64,000 nucleotides of DNA from Microbulbifer variabilis (GCF_023716485.1 NZ_CP092418.1:3083001-3147000), one strand, 5' to 3'; counted from the first letter of the stretch, positions 1-8,208 are shown. Notes: a model not told the origin generated them from the letters alone. Translations and numbers: made by a program.

Positions 1-1
1 C

Positions 2-439
2 CTACTAGATATGAAACGTATCCAGGGCGTCAATCTGCTGCACTTTATGATCTGGGTATGCCTGGTACCTCCCATACCACTTTTTGTTTTCTCCTATTTC
101 CTGGAGAGCCAAGAGCCGTTAACTCTAATCATTAGTGCCAATCAGAAAACCTGGCTATCCCTTGCCTTTGCCAGCTACATCTCCACCCTAATTGCTTTCG
201 CATTTTCGGGCAGGCTCCTTAGATCACATCCCGCTGCAGCGGTTACCCCTTTTGCTCTATTGATTCCAGTAGTAGGTATTATCACTTCTTGTATTATCCT
301 GGACGAAAAGTTACAGACCATAGAAATTATAGGCTTTGCGTTGATTATGGCTGGGCTTATATGCAACTCCTTATATGGTAGATTATTAGGGCTAAAAAAG
401 CCCCTGGGTAAACCGTTCAGGCTCCCAAAGATTGAGTAG
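2..439 (+). CDS. EamA/DMT-family membrane transporter, 5'-truncated by the window edge
   Basis: C-terminal half of a drug/metabolite exporter of the EamA family, acting in the inner membrane. The reading frame is open back to the window edge before the first ATG at position 11, so the real start lies outside. Four hydrophobic helices are visible, ending with the hallmark second-repeat pattern in which 'TPFALLIPVVGI' is followed by an acidic 'DEKL' loop and the closing helix. Full family members are about 290-310 aa, so roughly half the protein is here. The substrate cannot be read from the sequence. The gene converges on the acyl-CoA synthetase gene, with only about 40 bp between the stops; a 7-bp hairpin (TGCTCTC/GAGAGCA at 452-468) sits there but has no T-run. 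Confidence 0.85.
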   Translation, partial: LLDMKRIQGVNLLHFMIWVCLVPPIPLFVFSYFLESQEPLTLIISANQKTWLSLAFASYISTLIAFAFSGRLLRSHPAAAVTPFALLIPVVGIITSCIILDEKLQTIEIIGFALIMAGLICNSLYGRLLGLKKPLGKPFRLPKIE

Positions 440-482
440 ACATAATCTCGATGCTCTCAAAGAGAGCACCCTCAGAGAAAGA

Positions 483-2519
483 TTAAACAATTTCATATTT
501 AAAGGTGTAGGGCGCAAGCTGTTCCGTAAGGGCGCCCTCCAAGCTAGAGTTCCCTCCTGTGGTAACCCTAGCAATAGTGCCAAGTACCTTATCCTGCTCC
601 ACCTTTACCTGGTTGCTGGCAGTGGCCATGTCTGTTCCCCTCACCAACTGATCAATAATCCCCTGAATACACAAACGAATCTCTTCCATTTCCAAAGCGG
701 GCTTGAAAATCTTGCCAACCGCTGTAGCAGGGAGTTCGGCACGGAGCACAATTCTTCTGGGAATGGCCGCTCGCTCAGTAATATTTTCTTTGGCATAGGT
801 AGTAATTGCTTCAAGCAGGGCTTTGGCCAAATCATCCATTACAACCTCATGCCCTTTGACTATCAGGGGACTAATCGCTTCCTCTGATAACTTGACGTAG
901 GCGACAGGAACCTCTCCCGCGTGGGCATCTGGTGTACCTACCGCTGCAGCCATAGCAACGGAAGGATGCTGGCAAAGCACCTCTTCTATCAATTTGGGCT
1001 CAATATTATGCCCTCCACGTACTATCAACTCTTTTTTTCGGCCTGTGAGCCAAAAATAGCCATCTTCATCCTGCCTGCCCAAATCCCCGGTGTTAAACCA
1101 GCGCTGTCCTTGAGCATCTTCTACCCATATCCCCTGATTATGCTCAGGATTAAGGTAACCATTAAATACATTATTCCCATGAATCAGCAGATTACCGATT
1201 TCATTGGCCTGGCTATACCGAATGAAGTTGCCTTGCTCATCCAGCTGGGCACTTCTCATCTCTTGCAGCGGTAAACGCAGCCCGATAGAACCCACCTTCT
1301 TCACGCCATGTGGTGGGGTGAGACTGCTAGCGCAAGTACCTTCCGTTAAACCATATCCCTCTACGATTTGCACACCGGTTATACGCTCAAAAGCATTAAA
1401 AACCTCAACCGGCATAGGCGCCGCGCCGCACAAAGCCATTTGTAGGGAGGAGATATCGCACTGATTTACTGGCTGCTGCAGCAAAGTGGAATAAACTGTG
1501 GGCACAGCGCTGAAGCTGTTCACGCGGTAGAACTCAATAATTTTCCAAAAATTACTGAAGACATCCTCACCTCGGTAACCTTGAGGGGTCATTAATACCA
1601 CTTCGCAACCATTAATAAAGGCTGCTAGCCCCGTCACAATTGCCGCATTCACATGAAAAAGTGGCAGGCCACACAAGATAACTTTTCCTGGCCCCATAAT
1701 GTCGCCAGCTACCAGACCTATACTTTTTGCATTGGCCAGTTCATTCCCGTGTGTATGGGTAGCAATTTTTGGTAGGCCTGTTGTGCCCCCGGTACAAAAT
1801 AGAGAGGCGGTATCATCACTGTGGATACTGCGTTTGAAATTCAAGTGGCTAGATGGTTGCTGCTTAAGTGCCGACTGGTAGGCTATCCGCTTTTTACCTT
1901 GCAGCGGGGGTAGCCGTCTGCGGTATTGATACTGTATCGCACTAGCCGCAATGCCTTTAAACCCCCCTGCATGATAAGCTGGGTCCACATGGAAGATATT
2001 TTTAACCTCAGGCAAATTTGGCAAGATACTTTCAATTTTTTCACAGATATCGGTACCAGGGAAAGGGCTCAAGGTAACGATAGCCTTCGCTTGGCTATGC
2101 CGAATCAGCTCTTCTATCTGCCTGGCCTCCAGTAGTGGATTAATGGCCAATACTTTAGCGGCCGCCTCTGCCCCCCAGAGTACATAGTGCGTTTCTGGTA
2201 AATTTGGCAGTGCAAACGCAACCGTGTCATGTTCTTGAATGCCAACACTATTCAATAAATTAGCAGTTTGAATAATACGTTCAGCCAGTGTTTGATAGCT
2301 GATCTTTACTGGTTTTCTATGATCTTTGCCTGAGAGAAAAAAAGAAATCGCTGTTTGCTGGGAGTAACACTTGCACGCAGCCATTATTGCTTCAAAAGTG
2401 TTGCCGCTGAATTTTTCAGTAAGCGCTTTAAGGTTGGAGAAATCTTCCCCCTCTGGTTGCTTGCCCGTTAGCAAGTAATTTTCCAAAGCCTCAATATCTT
2501 TCAAAGTTGAAGTGGACAT
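483..2519 (-). CDS. Acyl-CoA synthetase (AMP-binding enzyme)
   Basis: 678-aa ANL-superfamily enzyme that would activate a carboxylic acid with ATP and load it onto CoA. Motifs in order: P-loop 'CTGGTTGLPKIATHTHGNE' near residue 245, 'GYGLTEGT' near 390, 'WFNTGDLGRQDEDGYFWLTG' followed by the RKKELI hinge near 485, and the catalytic C-terminal 'GKIFKP'. The acid substrate is unknown. The start is set at the ATG at 2519, which has a GGGAG ribosome site; the frame stays open 35 codons further upstream, but those codons overlap the tautomerase gene and are poor protein. The length is slightly above the usual 540-640 aa for the family. It is last in a minus-strand operon with two tautomerase-fold genes, which suggests catabolism of an unsaturated or aromatic-derived acid (inference). 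Confidence 0.9.
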   Translation of the reverse strand: MSTSTLKDIEALENYLLTGKQPEGEDFSNLKALTEKFSGNTFEAIMAACKCYSQQTAISFFLSGKDHRKPVKISYQTLAERIIQTANLLNSVGIQEHDTVAFALPNLPETHYVLWGAEAAAKVLAINPLLEARQIEELIRHSQAKAIVTLSPFPGTDICEKIESILPNLPEVKNIFHVDPAYHAGGFKGIAASAIQYQYRRRLPPLQGKKRIAYQSALKQQPSSHLNFKRSIHSDDTASLFCTGGTTGLPKIATHTHGNELANAKSIGLVAGDIMGPGKVILCGLPLFHVNAAIVTGLAAFINGCEVVLMTPQGYRGEDVFSNFWKIIEFYRVNSFSAVPTVYSTLLQQPVNQCDISSLQMALCGAAPMPVEVFNAFERITGVQIVEGYGLTEGTCASSLTPPHGVKKVGSIGLRLPLQEMRSAQLDEQGNFIRYSQANEIGNLLIHGNNVFNGYLNPEHNQGIWVEDAQGQRWFNTGDLGRQDEDGYFWLTGRKKELIVRGGHNIEPKLIEEVLCQHPSVAMAAAVGTPDAHAGEVPVAYVKLSEEAISPLIVKGHEVVMDDLAKALLEAITTYAKENITERAAIPRRIVLRAELPATAVGKIFKPALEMEEIRLCIQGIIDQLVRGTDMATASNQVKVEQDKVLGTIARVTTGGNSSLEGALTEQLAPYTFKYEIV

Positions 2520-2599
2520 AATATTACTCCCTGATAGCCAATCAGAATGTGGCTGTATTAAATTATTTTTTATTTTGATATATAGAAAGCAAAGCGAAC

Positions 2600-2980
2600 C
2601 TAGCTGGATTGCTGTGCGAGCCACTCCTGCTCGTCTCCGGGCTCCGGCATAACTGCCCCGCCCTCAATCACCCAACTGGCGGGAACATCAATAAGATCCA
2701 CCTCACAACGAGCTGATGAACAACCCAAAAGCTGAGAGGCCATTCTTATAAAGCTATTAGCTAGAGCTGACTTGATTTTATCGCTACGGCCTGAGCGAAT
2801 GGAACCCAGAATATGAAGACTACTCTTTGAACGCAAATGAATGCCTCGACTAAATACAACCTGTACAAATTGCGCGGGCGCGCCAGTTATTGTGCAGTGA
2901 GCTTCTGTGACCCCGGAGACAAGAGCTTGCTGCTCGGAGCCGGATAGTGGACGCTGGGTGGAAATCGTGTAAAGCGGCAT
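2600..2980 (-). CDS. Tautomerase family protein (cis-CaaD / Tautomerase_3-like)
   Basis: 126 aa. Begins Met-Pro, so removal of the initiator Met gives the N-terminal proline that is the catalytic base of the tautomerase superfamily. 'CTITGAPAQFVQVVF' fits the long-chain Tautomerase_3/cis-CaaD subgroup, which keto-enol tautomerises or hydrates small unsaturated acids. Family members use Pro1, a His near position 28, paired Arg residues and a C-terminal Glu; here His29 (in EAHCTITG) and several Arg and Glu residues are available. It lies 10 bp downstream of another tautomerase-fold-like gene and 80 bp upstream of the acyl-CoA synthetase start, in one operon. The substrate is not deducible. Confidence 0.8.
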   Translation of the reverse strand: MPLYTISTQRPLSGSEQQALVSGVTEAHCTITGAPAQFVQVVFSRGIHLRSKSSLHILGSIRSGRSDKIKSALANSFIRMASQLLGCSSARCEVDLIDVPASWVIEGGAVMPEPGDEQEWLAQQSS

Positions 2981-2990
2981 TTGCGGCCTC

Positions 2991-3455
2991 TTATAGATTG
3001 ATATGAGTGTTGAAGTGCCCCGTGGTGCTTTTGGATCTCACTAAACGCACCAGTGTTTTGGCTATGTAGGCAATTTGCCGCAGCGGCGACATACGTTTGC
3101 GATTTGCACTTAGAAATTTCCTGCTGAGAGACTGGTCAGGTGCAGTAATAACGACCTCGTTTTTATTGATCCCAGTGGTGACACACCACTGCTCCAGCAG
3201 TTCGTATAAAAACGGGTGACGCAGCTTGTTTGATGTCCCATCAGGCACGGGAGCCATCAGGGTAGCCACCGAAGATTTCTCTCCGTTCATAAAGGCCTGA
3301 TCTGGCGGAACCTCCATCCACACCAGCCTGGGAGTGACGGACTGGTCCAGGTGACCCCGGTAAGCCCGCCGTATCACCTGCTCCAACGCAGCCTTGTTGA
3401 AACTTGCTTGCGAGCCCTCGACCAGGGCGCATAACACGATGGGTTTAAAATGCAT
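2991..3455 (-). CDS. Uncharacterised protein, possibly tautomerase-fold without Pro-1
   Basis: 154 aa, not firmly recognised. The N-terminal beta strand 'MHFKPIVLCALVEG', the following helix 'AALEQVIRRAY' and the later 'KNEVVITAPDQSLSRKF' resemble the beta-alpha-beta layout of tautomerase-superfamily proteins, but residue 2 is His and not Pro, so it could not use the usual catalytic base. The C-terminal 30 residues are basic. The start has an excellent GGAGGTG ribosome site 4-5 bases upstream. It is the first gene of the operon that continues into the true tautomerase and the acyl-CoA synthetase, and faces the HxlR regulator across a repeat-rich intergenic region. A non-catalytic partner or a divergent enzyme are both possible. 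Confidence 0.6.
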   Translation of the reverse strand: MHFKPIVLCALVEGSQASFNKAALEQVIRRAYRGHLDQSVTPRLVWMEVPPDQAFMNGEKSSVATLMAPVPDGTSNKLRHPFLYELLEQWCVTTGINKNEVVITAPDQSLSRKFLSANRKRMSPLRQIAYIAKTLVRLVRSKSTTGHFNTHINL

Positions 3456-3476
3456 TTCACCTCCAGATAAGTTTCA

Positions 3477-3607
3477 TTTTGGAACTAATTTAATACCATT
3501 AAGTTCCAAAATACAACTAAAATTGATAGGTTATCGGCCGACCTCTCAATAACCTATGGCAATATGACGGCCCGAAGCGGCCTCCAGGGAAGTTTTGTTT
3601 TGGAACT
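3477..3607. promoter_or_regulatory. Three TTTTGGAACT elements, candidate HxlR operators
   Basis: TTTTGGAACT occurs at 3477-3486 and again, as the exact inverted copy AGTTCCAAAA, at 3502-3511 (15-nt spacer). A third direct copy lies at 3598-3607, about 40 bp before the hxlR-type start. The first pair overlaps the expected promoter/leader of the minus-strand tautomerase operon; the third sits in the leader of the regulator. HxlR-family dimers bind inverted repeats of about this size, so repression or activation of both divergent units is a reasonable inference. Confidence 0.6.
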
Positions 3608-3649
3608 GGCTTGTGAGACTATGGCGCCTTGAGCAACCCTGGGACTGCT

Positions 3650-4081
3650 ATGAGCGAGAGTAAACCCGCTGTTCAATGTGGGATCGAAGAGGCACTTTCT
3701 GTAATCGGCGACCGCTGGAGCCTGCTTGTTGTCCGCGATGTACTGAGAGGCGTTAATCGGTTCGACTCGCTTCAGGACAGCTTGCAGATCTCCCGAAATA
3801 TCCTTACACAAAGACTCTCCAACCTGGAAGAAGCCGGCATTCTGATTAAGGCGCCCATTAAGCCCGGAGCACGGCGTATGCTGTACAGCCCTACCCCAAA
3901 ATGCCTCGCGCTCGTTCCCGTTTTGGTCTCTATGATTGATTGGAGTGCACACTGGTCTGAGAAAGCCAATGTGCGCTGGTCCCGTGTGATTGATAAAAGA
4001 ACCGGAGAGCCTGTTCAGATAGATTTGGTGAGTAAAGATGGTAAGCCGGTATCCTTGCTGGATCTGGATTTGAAATACTAA
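3650..4081 (+). CDS. HxlR-family winged-helix transcriptional regulator
   Basis: 143 aa from the ATG at 3650; an in-frame TTG at 3629 would add seven residues, and neither has a strong ribosome site. Family hallmarks are present: an early Cys ('VQCGIEEAL'), 'IGDRWSLLVVRDVL' (helix 1), 'SLQISRNILTQRLSNLEEAG' (recognition helix region) and the wing with 'YSPTPKCLALVPVL'. HxlR proteins are small dimeric sensors of reactive electrophiles, aldehydes or quinones; in several members the N-terminal Cys is the sensing residue. Here it is transcribed away from the tautomerase/acyl-CoA synthetase operon, which it probably controls together with itself through the TTTTGGAACT elements. Confidence 0.88.
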   Translation: MSESKPAVQCGIEEALSVIGDRWSLLVVRDVLRGVNRFDSLQDSLQISRNILTQRLSNLEEAGILIKAPIKPGARRMLYSPTPKCLALVPVLVSMIDWSAHWSEKANVRWSRVIDKRTGEPVQIDLVSKDGKPVSLLDLDLKY

Positions 4082-4221
4082 AGGGCAGCGGGTTAAGGCC
4101 CACCGAGGGGCCTGCTCTCTCCACATTTACTTATCTCGTTACCCTCCCTCGCTCCCTCCCCTTACTCTCTGCTTGTAGCTAGACTGGTTTTTATCGATCG
4201 GTAACCAATCCTAACCACCCG

Positions 4222-4533
4222 ATGCAACTTTATTGTGATCATTGCGGCCAACTCTGGAATATCGAGGATTCAGCGCTTATTTCAATACAGGAAATCCTCC
4301 ACGCTTTTCCCGATAGCAGAATAAGCGCAAAGCTGATCAAAACTTTAAAACCTACCATTGGCCTCCCCATGATGGCGGTGAAGCAATTCGCAGGCCACAA
4401 GACCTTAAAGAGCGGCCACTGTTTCTTTTGCAATGCTCAGCTGGACAATATTCCAATTCTCTTCAAAAACTGCGGCAGCTGCGGAGCGCTAAATCTCGAT
4501 ATTCCAAAGCAGGGCCAGCGAGCCCCTTATTAA
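4222..4533 (+). CDS. Small uncharacterised zinc-ribbon-like protein
   Basis: 103 aa, function unknown. Three Cys pairs are visible: CDHC at residues 5-8, CFFC near residue 70, and CGSC near residue 88. The spacing would suit one or two zinc ribbons. There is no signal peptide or membrane segment, so it is presumably cytoplasmic. The central part is helical and Lys/Leu-rich. It is convergent with umuC, whose stop lies 12 bp away, and no operon partner is evident. It has no obvious ribosome site upstream (the preceding bases are C/A-rich), so the start is provisional. Confidence 0.6.
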   Translation: MQLYCDHCGQLWNIEDSALISIQEILHAFPDSRISAKLIKTLKPTIGLPMMAVKQFAGHKTLKSGHCFFCNAQLDNIPILFKNCGSCGALNLDIPKQGQRAPY

Positions 4534-4545
4534 AAATACACCTTC

Positions 4546-5799
4546 TTAAACATGTACTAATGGCAGTGCCTCCCAGCGTGTGGTGTAGGCGGGTGAGCGA
4601 TAGGCTTGGCGCATCTTCCAGTGCTTATGCACCCCCTCAGCCCCTAGAAAAAGAGTGCCGCGGCCAAAGCGCTGGTTGACTCTATCGAGGGCCTGCATCA
4701 TCTCCGCGGCACGGGCCGGCTGGCCGGCGGTAAACATATCCCCCTGCCCCAGGGAGCTGGGCACCAGCTCCACCAGGCCCACACCGGCTTTCATAAAACG
4801 ATGACCAGGGCGGTAAAGCTCGGTTATGGCCCCCTTGGCCAGGCTCGCAATCAAGCGGGTGTCATTAGTGGCATAGGGGCACTGTACCAGCGTACTGCGA
4901 CTGTAATAGTGGGGCTCGTGGGGCGAGGTGTGCAGAAAGACATGTATCGAAGCCACCAAGCACTCCTGCCCGCGCAGCTTTTCTGCCGCCCGGCTGGCAT
5001 AGAGACTAACTGCCTGCAGAATGGGCTGTAGTTCGCTCAATTTCTCGCCAAAAGAGCGCGTGCAATAAATCTGTTTTTTTGCCGGCGGCTGCTCCTCCAG
5101 ATTCAGGCATGACACCCCATTTAATTCCTCAATGGTTCGTTCAATATTGATATTGGTGTGTCGGCGCAAGATTTTAGGATTCGCCTGGGCCAGGTCATAG
5201 GCGGTCTCTATACCCAAGCGCCCCAATCGCTTGGCAAGACGCCTGCCGACTCCCCAGACTTTATCGACCGCCATGCGTTTCTGCAGCCATTGCCATTTCT
5301 GCGGAGTATCCAGGGCACAAACCCCGTTGCACTTGGCAATTTTTTTCGCTGCCCGATTGGCGAGCTTGGCCAGGGTCTTACTCGGAGCAATCCCCACACT
5401 CACCGGCATACGCACATCGCGCCATAGGGTTGTGCGAATCCGCTGGCCGTAATCCAACCACTCCTCCTGTAAACCATACAGATTCAGAAACATCTCATCG
5501 ATACTGTACACCTCCACCTCTGGGCTAAAGCCCTTCAGGGTCTCCATAACCCGGTGGGAAATATCGCCGTACAGTGGATAGTTACTGGAGAAGATGGCCA
5601 CATTGTGCCGCCGCAACAGATGTTCAATCTTGAAGAAGGGCTGCAAATCCCCAATCCCCAGCGCCTTGGCCTCATTTGAGCGCGCCACCACAAAACCATC
5701 ATTATTAGAAAGCACCACCACCGGCCTCCCCCTTAAGTCGGGCCGGAATATCTGTTCACAGCTTGCGTAGCAGCTGTTGCAATCCACCAGTGCCAGCAT
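4546..5799 (-). CDS. umuC: UmuC, Y-family translesion DNA polymerase V catalytic subunit
   Basis: 417 aa, close to the usual 420. With cleaved UmuD it forms Pol V, which copies past DNA lesions at the cost of mutations. The N-terminal '[13 protein letters not shown]' carries the first metal-binding Asp; '[10 protein letters not shown]' holds the DE pair that completes the active site; '[13 protein letters not shown]' is the conserved palm/fingers segment and '[17 protein letters not shown]' the helix-hairpin-helix thumb. The C-terminal little-finger domain is complete. The ATG directly abuts the umuD TGA (no spacer), indicating translational coupling. Expression should follow the LexA box upstream of umuD. 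Confidence 0.95.
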   Translation of the reverse strand: MLALVDCNSCYASCEQIFRPDLRGRPVVVLSNNDGFVVARSNEAKALGIGDLQPFFKIEHLLRRHNVAIFSSNYPLYGDISHRVMETLKGFSPEVEVYSIDEMFLNLYGLQEEWLDYGQRIRTTLWRDVRMPVSVGIAPSKTLAKLANRAAKKIAKCNGVCALDTPQKWQWLQKRMAVDKVWGVGRRLAKRLGRLGIETAYDLAQANPKILRRHTNINIERTIEELNGVSCLNLEEQPPAKKQIYCTRSFGEKLSELQPILQAVSLYASRAAEKLRGQECLVASIHVFLHTSPHEPHYYSRSTLVQCPYATNDTRLIASLAKGAITELYRPGHRFMKAGVGLVELVPSSLGQGDMFTAGQPARAAEMMQALDRVNQRFGRGTLFLGAEGVHKHWKMRQAYRSPAYTTRWEALPLVHV

Positions 5800-6189
5800 T
5801 CAGAGAGGGCGGTGATAACGAATGGAGGCTTTAACCACCCCTTCAACAATCAATTCCTGCCCTTCCCAAACCGGTATCGGCGGGTAACGATCGTTGGCCG
5901 ACAGCAACCGCCCATGATGTCGATCCAGTACTTTGCAGGTGAGTTGACCATCCAAAGCCACCACCACCACATCGCCGTGTACTGGCGTTAGTGAACGGTC
6001 AACAACCAAAAGGTCGCGGTCGAAGATCCCCAAGCCCTGCATGGAATCGCCATTGGCACGAGCCATAAACGTAGCCGCCGGATGAGTGATCAAATGCTGA
6101 TCGAGGCTGAGGCTTTTCTCTTTGTGGTCATCCGCCGGGGATGGAAAGCCCGCGGCCACACCGTGACTGTAGAGAGTCGCTAGTTTCAT
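5800..6189 (-). CDS. umuD: UmuD, self-cleaving Pol V subunit (S24 peptidase family)
   Basis: 129 aa, slightly shorter than the E. coli protein (139 aa). RecA-nucleoprotein-stimulated self-cleavage gives UmuD', the partner of UmuC. The predicted scissile bond is Ala13-Gly14 in 'GVAAGFPSPADD', where the E. coli protein has Cys-Gly. The catalytic Ser lies in 'ANGDSMQGLGIFDRDLLVVD' and the general-base Lys in 'QLTCKVLDR', the normal Ser/Lys dyad order. A near-consensus LexA site lies 15-35 bp upstream of the ATG, so the operon is SOS-induced. Confidence 0.95.
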   Translation of the reverse strand: MKLATLYSHGVAAGFPSPADDHKEKSLSLDQHLITHPAATFMARANGDSMQGLGIFDRDLLVVDRSLTPVHGDVVVVALDGQLTCKVLDRHHGRLLSANDRYPPIPVWEGQELIVEGVVKASIRYHRPL

Positions 6190-6203
6190 AGGGTTTCACT
6201 CGA

Positions 6204-6223
6204 TACTGTATATGCATACAGTT
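6204..6223 (-). promoter_or_regulatory. LexA/SOS box of umuDC
   Basis: TACTGTATATGCATACAGTT: the CTG-N10-CAG core with an almost perfect inverted repeat, matching the gammaproteobacterial LexA consensus. It ends 15 bp before the umuD ATG, the usual overlap with promoter and start region. Confidence 0.92.
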
Positions 6224-6581
6224 TAGGGGGAGTTCGCCAATTCCGGCAAGAACGATGACTGACCAACGAGCCGCCAGCCGTGCTCGCTACAGGTCCATAG
6301 CAAGGCCACAAAAGCACAGCACACACTAAAACCGGCACCCTGTAGCAGGGACCCACAAGGTGTAAATACCAGCTACGGGCTATTCGAGTATGTTGTGAAC
6401 CCAGTGCACTCTTGGGTAAAGCCAGCAACAGGCCACAACCTCCCTCCAAGTGGCCGCTTGGCAGCATAGCTGCCTGGGATTATGATCCGCGCAACAGGCG
6501 GGTAATGATCGATGACAAGGCCCGCCCTAAAAAAGCAACAGCCCCCACCCGAGTGAACACAGTACGGAGACGAGACAAAAA
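6224..6581. other. Intergenic region between umuD and the MscS gene
   Basis: About 360 bp of divergent intergenic DNA. It must hold both promoters. A 93-codon minus-strand frame here overlaps the LexA box and the umuD start and is low-complexity in character, so I do not count it as a gene. Nothing else recognised. Confidence 0.5.
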
Positions 6582-7115
6582 ATGAATTTGGCTATAGCGG
6601 CACTGATCGTGGCCTCCTATTTTATCTGCATGAGGCTTAGCTCCTCCGCTATCAACCGGTTCGGGCAGGCCAGGGCGGTGAAGCCCTATCGCCTCAAATA
6701 TATCTCCAAAACCATCAGTATTGCCGTCTTGGTATTCCATCTGGTGCTGCTGATCAGTGCCCTGGGGTTTGAATACACCCAGGTTTCCATTTTTCTCTCC
6801 TCTGTGTTCGCAGTAATTGGCGTAGCACTTTTTGCTCAGTGGTCGATACTGAGTAATATTACCGCCAGCCTAATTATTTTCTTCGGCTTTCCCTACCGGG
6901 TTGGCGACCAGATTCGGGTGATAGATAAAGACGATGATATCTCCGGCACTATTGAGGAGATCACACTATTCCATGTTCTCATCAGGCGCGGCGAAGAATT
7001 AATTACTTACCCCAACACTTTAATTCTGCAAAAAGGCGTAATCAAAAACCCCAGTAAGCAGCCGACTGAAGCACCTGCAAAGCTGCCGGAAGCCAGCCAG
7101 ACTGAAGCGCAATAG
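6582..7115 (+). CDS. Short MscS-type mechanosensitive ion channel
   Basis: 177 aa. The inner-membrane channel would open under membrane tension and release solutes on hypo-osmotic shock. There are two leading helices, then the pore helix region 'VFAVIGVALFAQWSILSN' and the MscS signature 'FPYRVGDQIRV', followed by the beta-domain strand 'GTIEEITLFHVLIR' and 'TYPNTLILQKGV'. The large cytoplasmic alpha/beta cage domain of canonical MscS (286 aa) is missing: the protein ends with a Pro/Ala/Glu-rich tail. It is therefore a minimal homologue. An 11-bp perfect hairpin lies directly after the gene. Confidence 0.88.
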   Translation: MNLAIAALIVASYFICMRLSSSAINRFGQARAVKPYRLKYISKTISIAVLVFHLVLLISALGFEYTQVSIFLSSVFAVIGVALFAQWSILSNITASLIIFFGFPYRVGDQIRVIDKDDDISGTIEEITLFHVLIRRGEELITYPNTLILQKGVIKNPSKQPTEAPAKLPEASQTEAQ

Positions 7116-7123
7116 CTCTCTAC

Positions 7124-7151
7124 TTTCCCGCCCTCAATTCAGGGCGGGAAA
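7124..7151. terminator. Strong hairpin after the MscS gene
   Basis: TTTCCCGCCCT (7124-7134) pairs perfectly with AGGGCGGGAAA (7141-7151) across a 6-nt loop, 8 bp after the stop codon. There is no long T-run on either side, so it may be a weak terminator or an mRNA-stabilising stem. Confidence 0.6.
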
Positions 7152-7390
7152 CCCGAAAGCGACAAGCCCTCTCTGGAACTTTTGTACCAACGCGCTCTTC
7201 TCTCCCTTACAGAAAAACCATGCCATCTGGCTGGCTACACCTAAATAACAAAAAAGCAGGCCCGCAAAATTTCTACAAAAGGCACAAAAAAAGTTCTTAC
7301 CACTTCCCATCTCCAGCGAAGTAATTTGCTTCAACCGTCTCAATAGTTAAAAATGCGCAAGATTCAATGAAATTGGCTTTAAGGGACTGC

Positions 7391-7666
7391 ATGACCGATA
7401 CCCTCAAAGATATACTCCACTTCGTACAGGAAATGGGCCTGAAAAATGGCTTGTTTGTCATTTTTTTCATCTTTGCACACTATTTATTGTTCTGGATGTA
7501 CAGTGGGCGATTGAAAGATCGTCAAGTTGAAATTGATCGACTAGCGGCAGATAATAAGGAGTATCGGGATAGGTTCCTCAAGCTGATGGATAATGCTTTT
7601 TCCTATTCTCCGCCCACCAGAAAAGTGGCCCCAAAAAAGCCAGTTAATGAAAAGGAGTTTGAGTAG
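7391..7666 (+). CDS. Small membrane-anchored coiled-coil protein
   Basis: 91 aa from the ATG at 7391, preceded by AAGGGA; an in-frame ATG 24 bp upstream lacks a ribosome site. Not recognised as a known family. One transmembrane helix near residues 21-38 ('LFVIFFIFAHYLLFWMYSG') is followed by a charged heptad-like helix ('LKDRQVEIDRLAADNKEYRD') and a Pro/Lys-rich tail. The stop TAG overlaps the GTG of the next gene by one base (TAGTG), so the two are translated as a pair. The topology suggests a bitopic scaffold protein, but no role can be assigned. Confidence 0.6.
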   Translation: MTDTLKDILHFVQEMGLKNGLFVIFFIFAHYLLFWMYSGRLKDRQVEIDRLAADNKEYRDRFLKLMDNAFSYSPPTRKVAPKKPVNEKEFE

Positions 7667-8208
7667 TGCTCTCCATATTGCTCGCGATCGCTCTTCTCTT
7701 CATTGCAATTCAGTTATACCGGCTTCATGAGATAAGAAAGCACGACCAACACCTGTTCGAGTTTTGTCAGCTGCGGAGAGATACGATCTCGTATCTCTCT
7801 AATTCCTATGAGAATCTCTCCAGAACAGATTATATTGCCCTCAGGAAGATCAATGATGCGCTGAGCAGCATCATAGCCGGCTACAAAGAACACAGAACCG
7901 TTGTCTTTAACTACCGCCTGTTTATCGAGTACCTAGATGAACTCAAAGCCTTTGAGAAAAAAGCCGAGAAGATATCCACCGGCAACAAAGATATTCAAGA
8001 CCTGCTCAAAAGAATCCACTGCTCCATTTTCAAAGCCTTCCTGGCATTTACTCCCCACCTGAAATCAGAACTTGCATTTTCCCTCATGATGAAACTGATT
8101 TCCCTTGGCGTTAAGGCGGGGGTTAAATCTCTAAAAGACTACTTATTACGCCTCAAAGAAGCAAAGGTTATGGTGAACACCTTCAAAGGGTCTTCTACCC
8201 CCTGTTAG
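7666..8208 (+). CDS. Uncharacterised membrane-anchored helical protein, coupled to the gene before it
   Basis: 180 aa, GTG start sharing its G with the upstream TAG stop, a classic termination-reinitiation arrangement. An N-terminal helix (residues 1-20, 'LLAIALLFIAIQLY') anchors a mainly alpha-helical, Lys/Glu-rich domain. No catalytic motif is apparent. Late in the protein 'FSLMMKLISLGVKAGVKSLKDYLL' is a long amphipathic stretch that could pack on the membrane or on the partner. Both products of this pair are one-helix proteins with helical cytoplasmic or periplasmic parts, so a complex between them is the simplest hypothesis. Confidence 0.6.
   Translation: MLSILLAIALLFIAIQLYRLHEIRKHDQHLFEFCQLRRDTISYLSNSYENLSRTDYIALRKINDALSSIIAGYKEHRTVVFNYRLFIEYLDELKAFEKKAEKISTGNKDIQDLLKRIHCSIFKAFLAFTPHLKSELAFSLMMKLISLGVKAGVKSLKDYLLRLKEAKVMVNTFKGSSTPC

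Noticed and set aside
6186-6467. 93-codon minus-strand frame upstream of umuD.
   Set aside because: It overlaps the LexA box and umuD start and has no recognisable protein features.
7134-7343. 69-codon minus-strand frame after the MscS gene.
   Set aside because: It begins within the leader of the next gene and ends in the hairpin; no motif or ribosome site.
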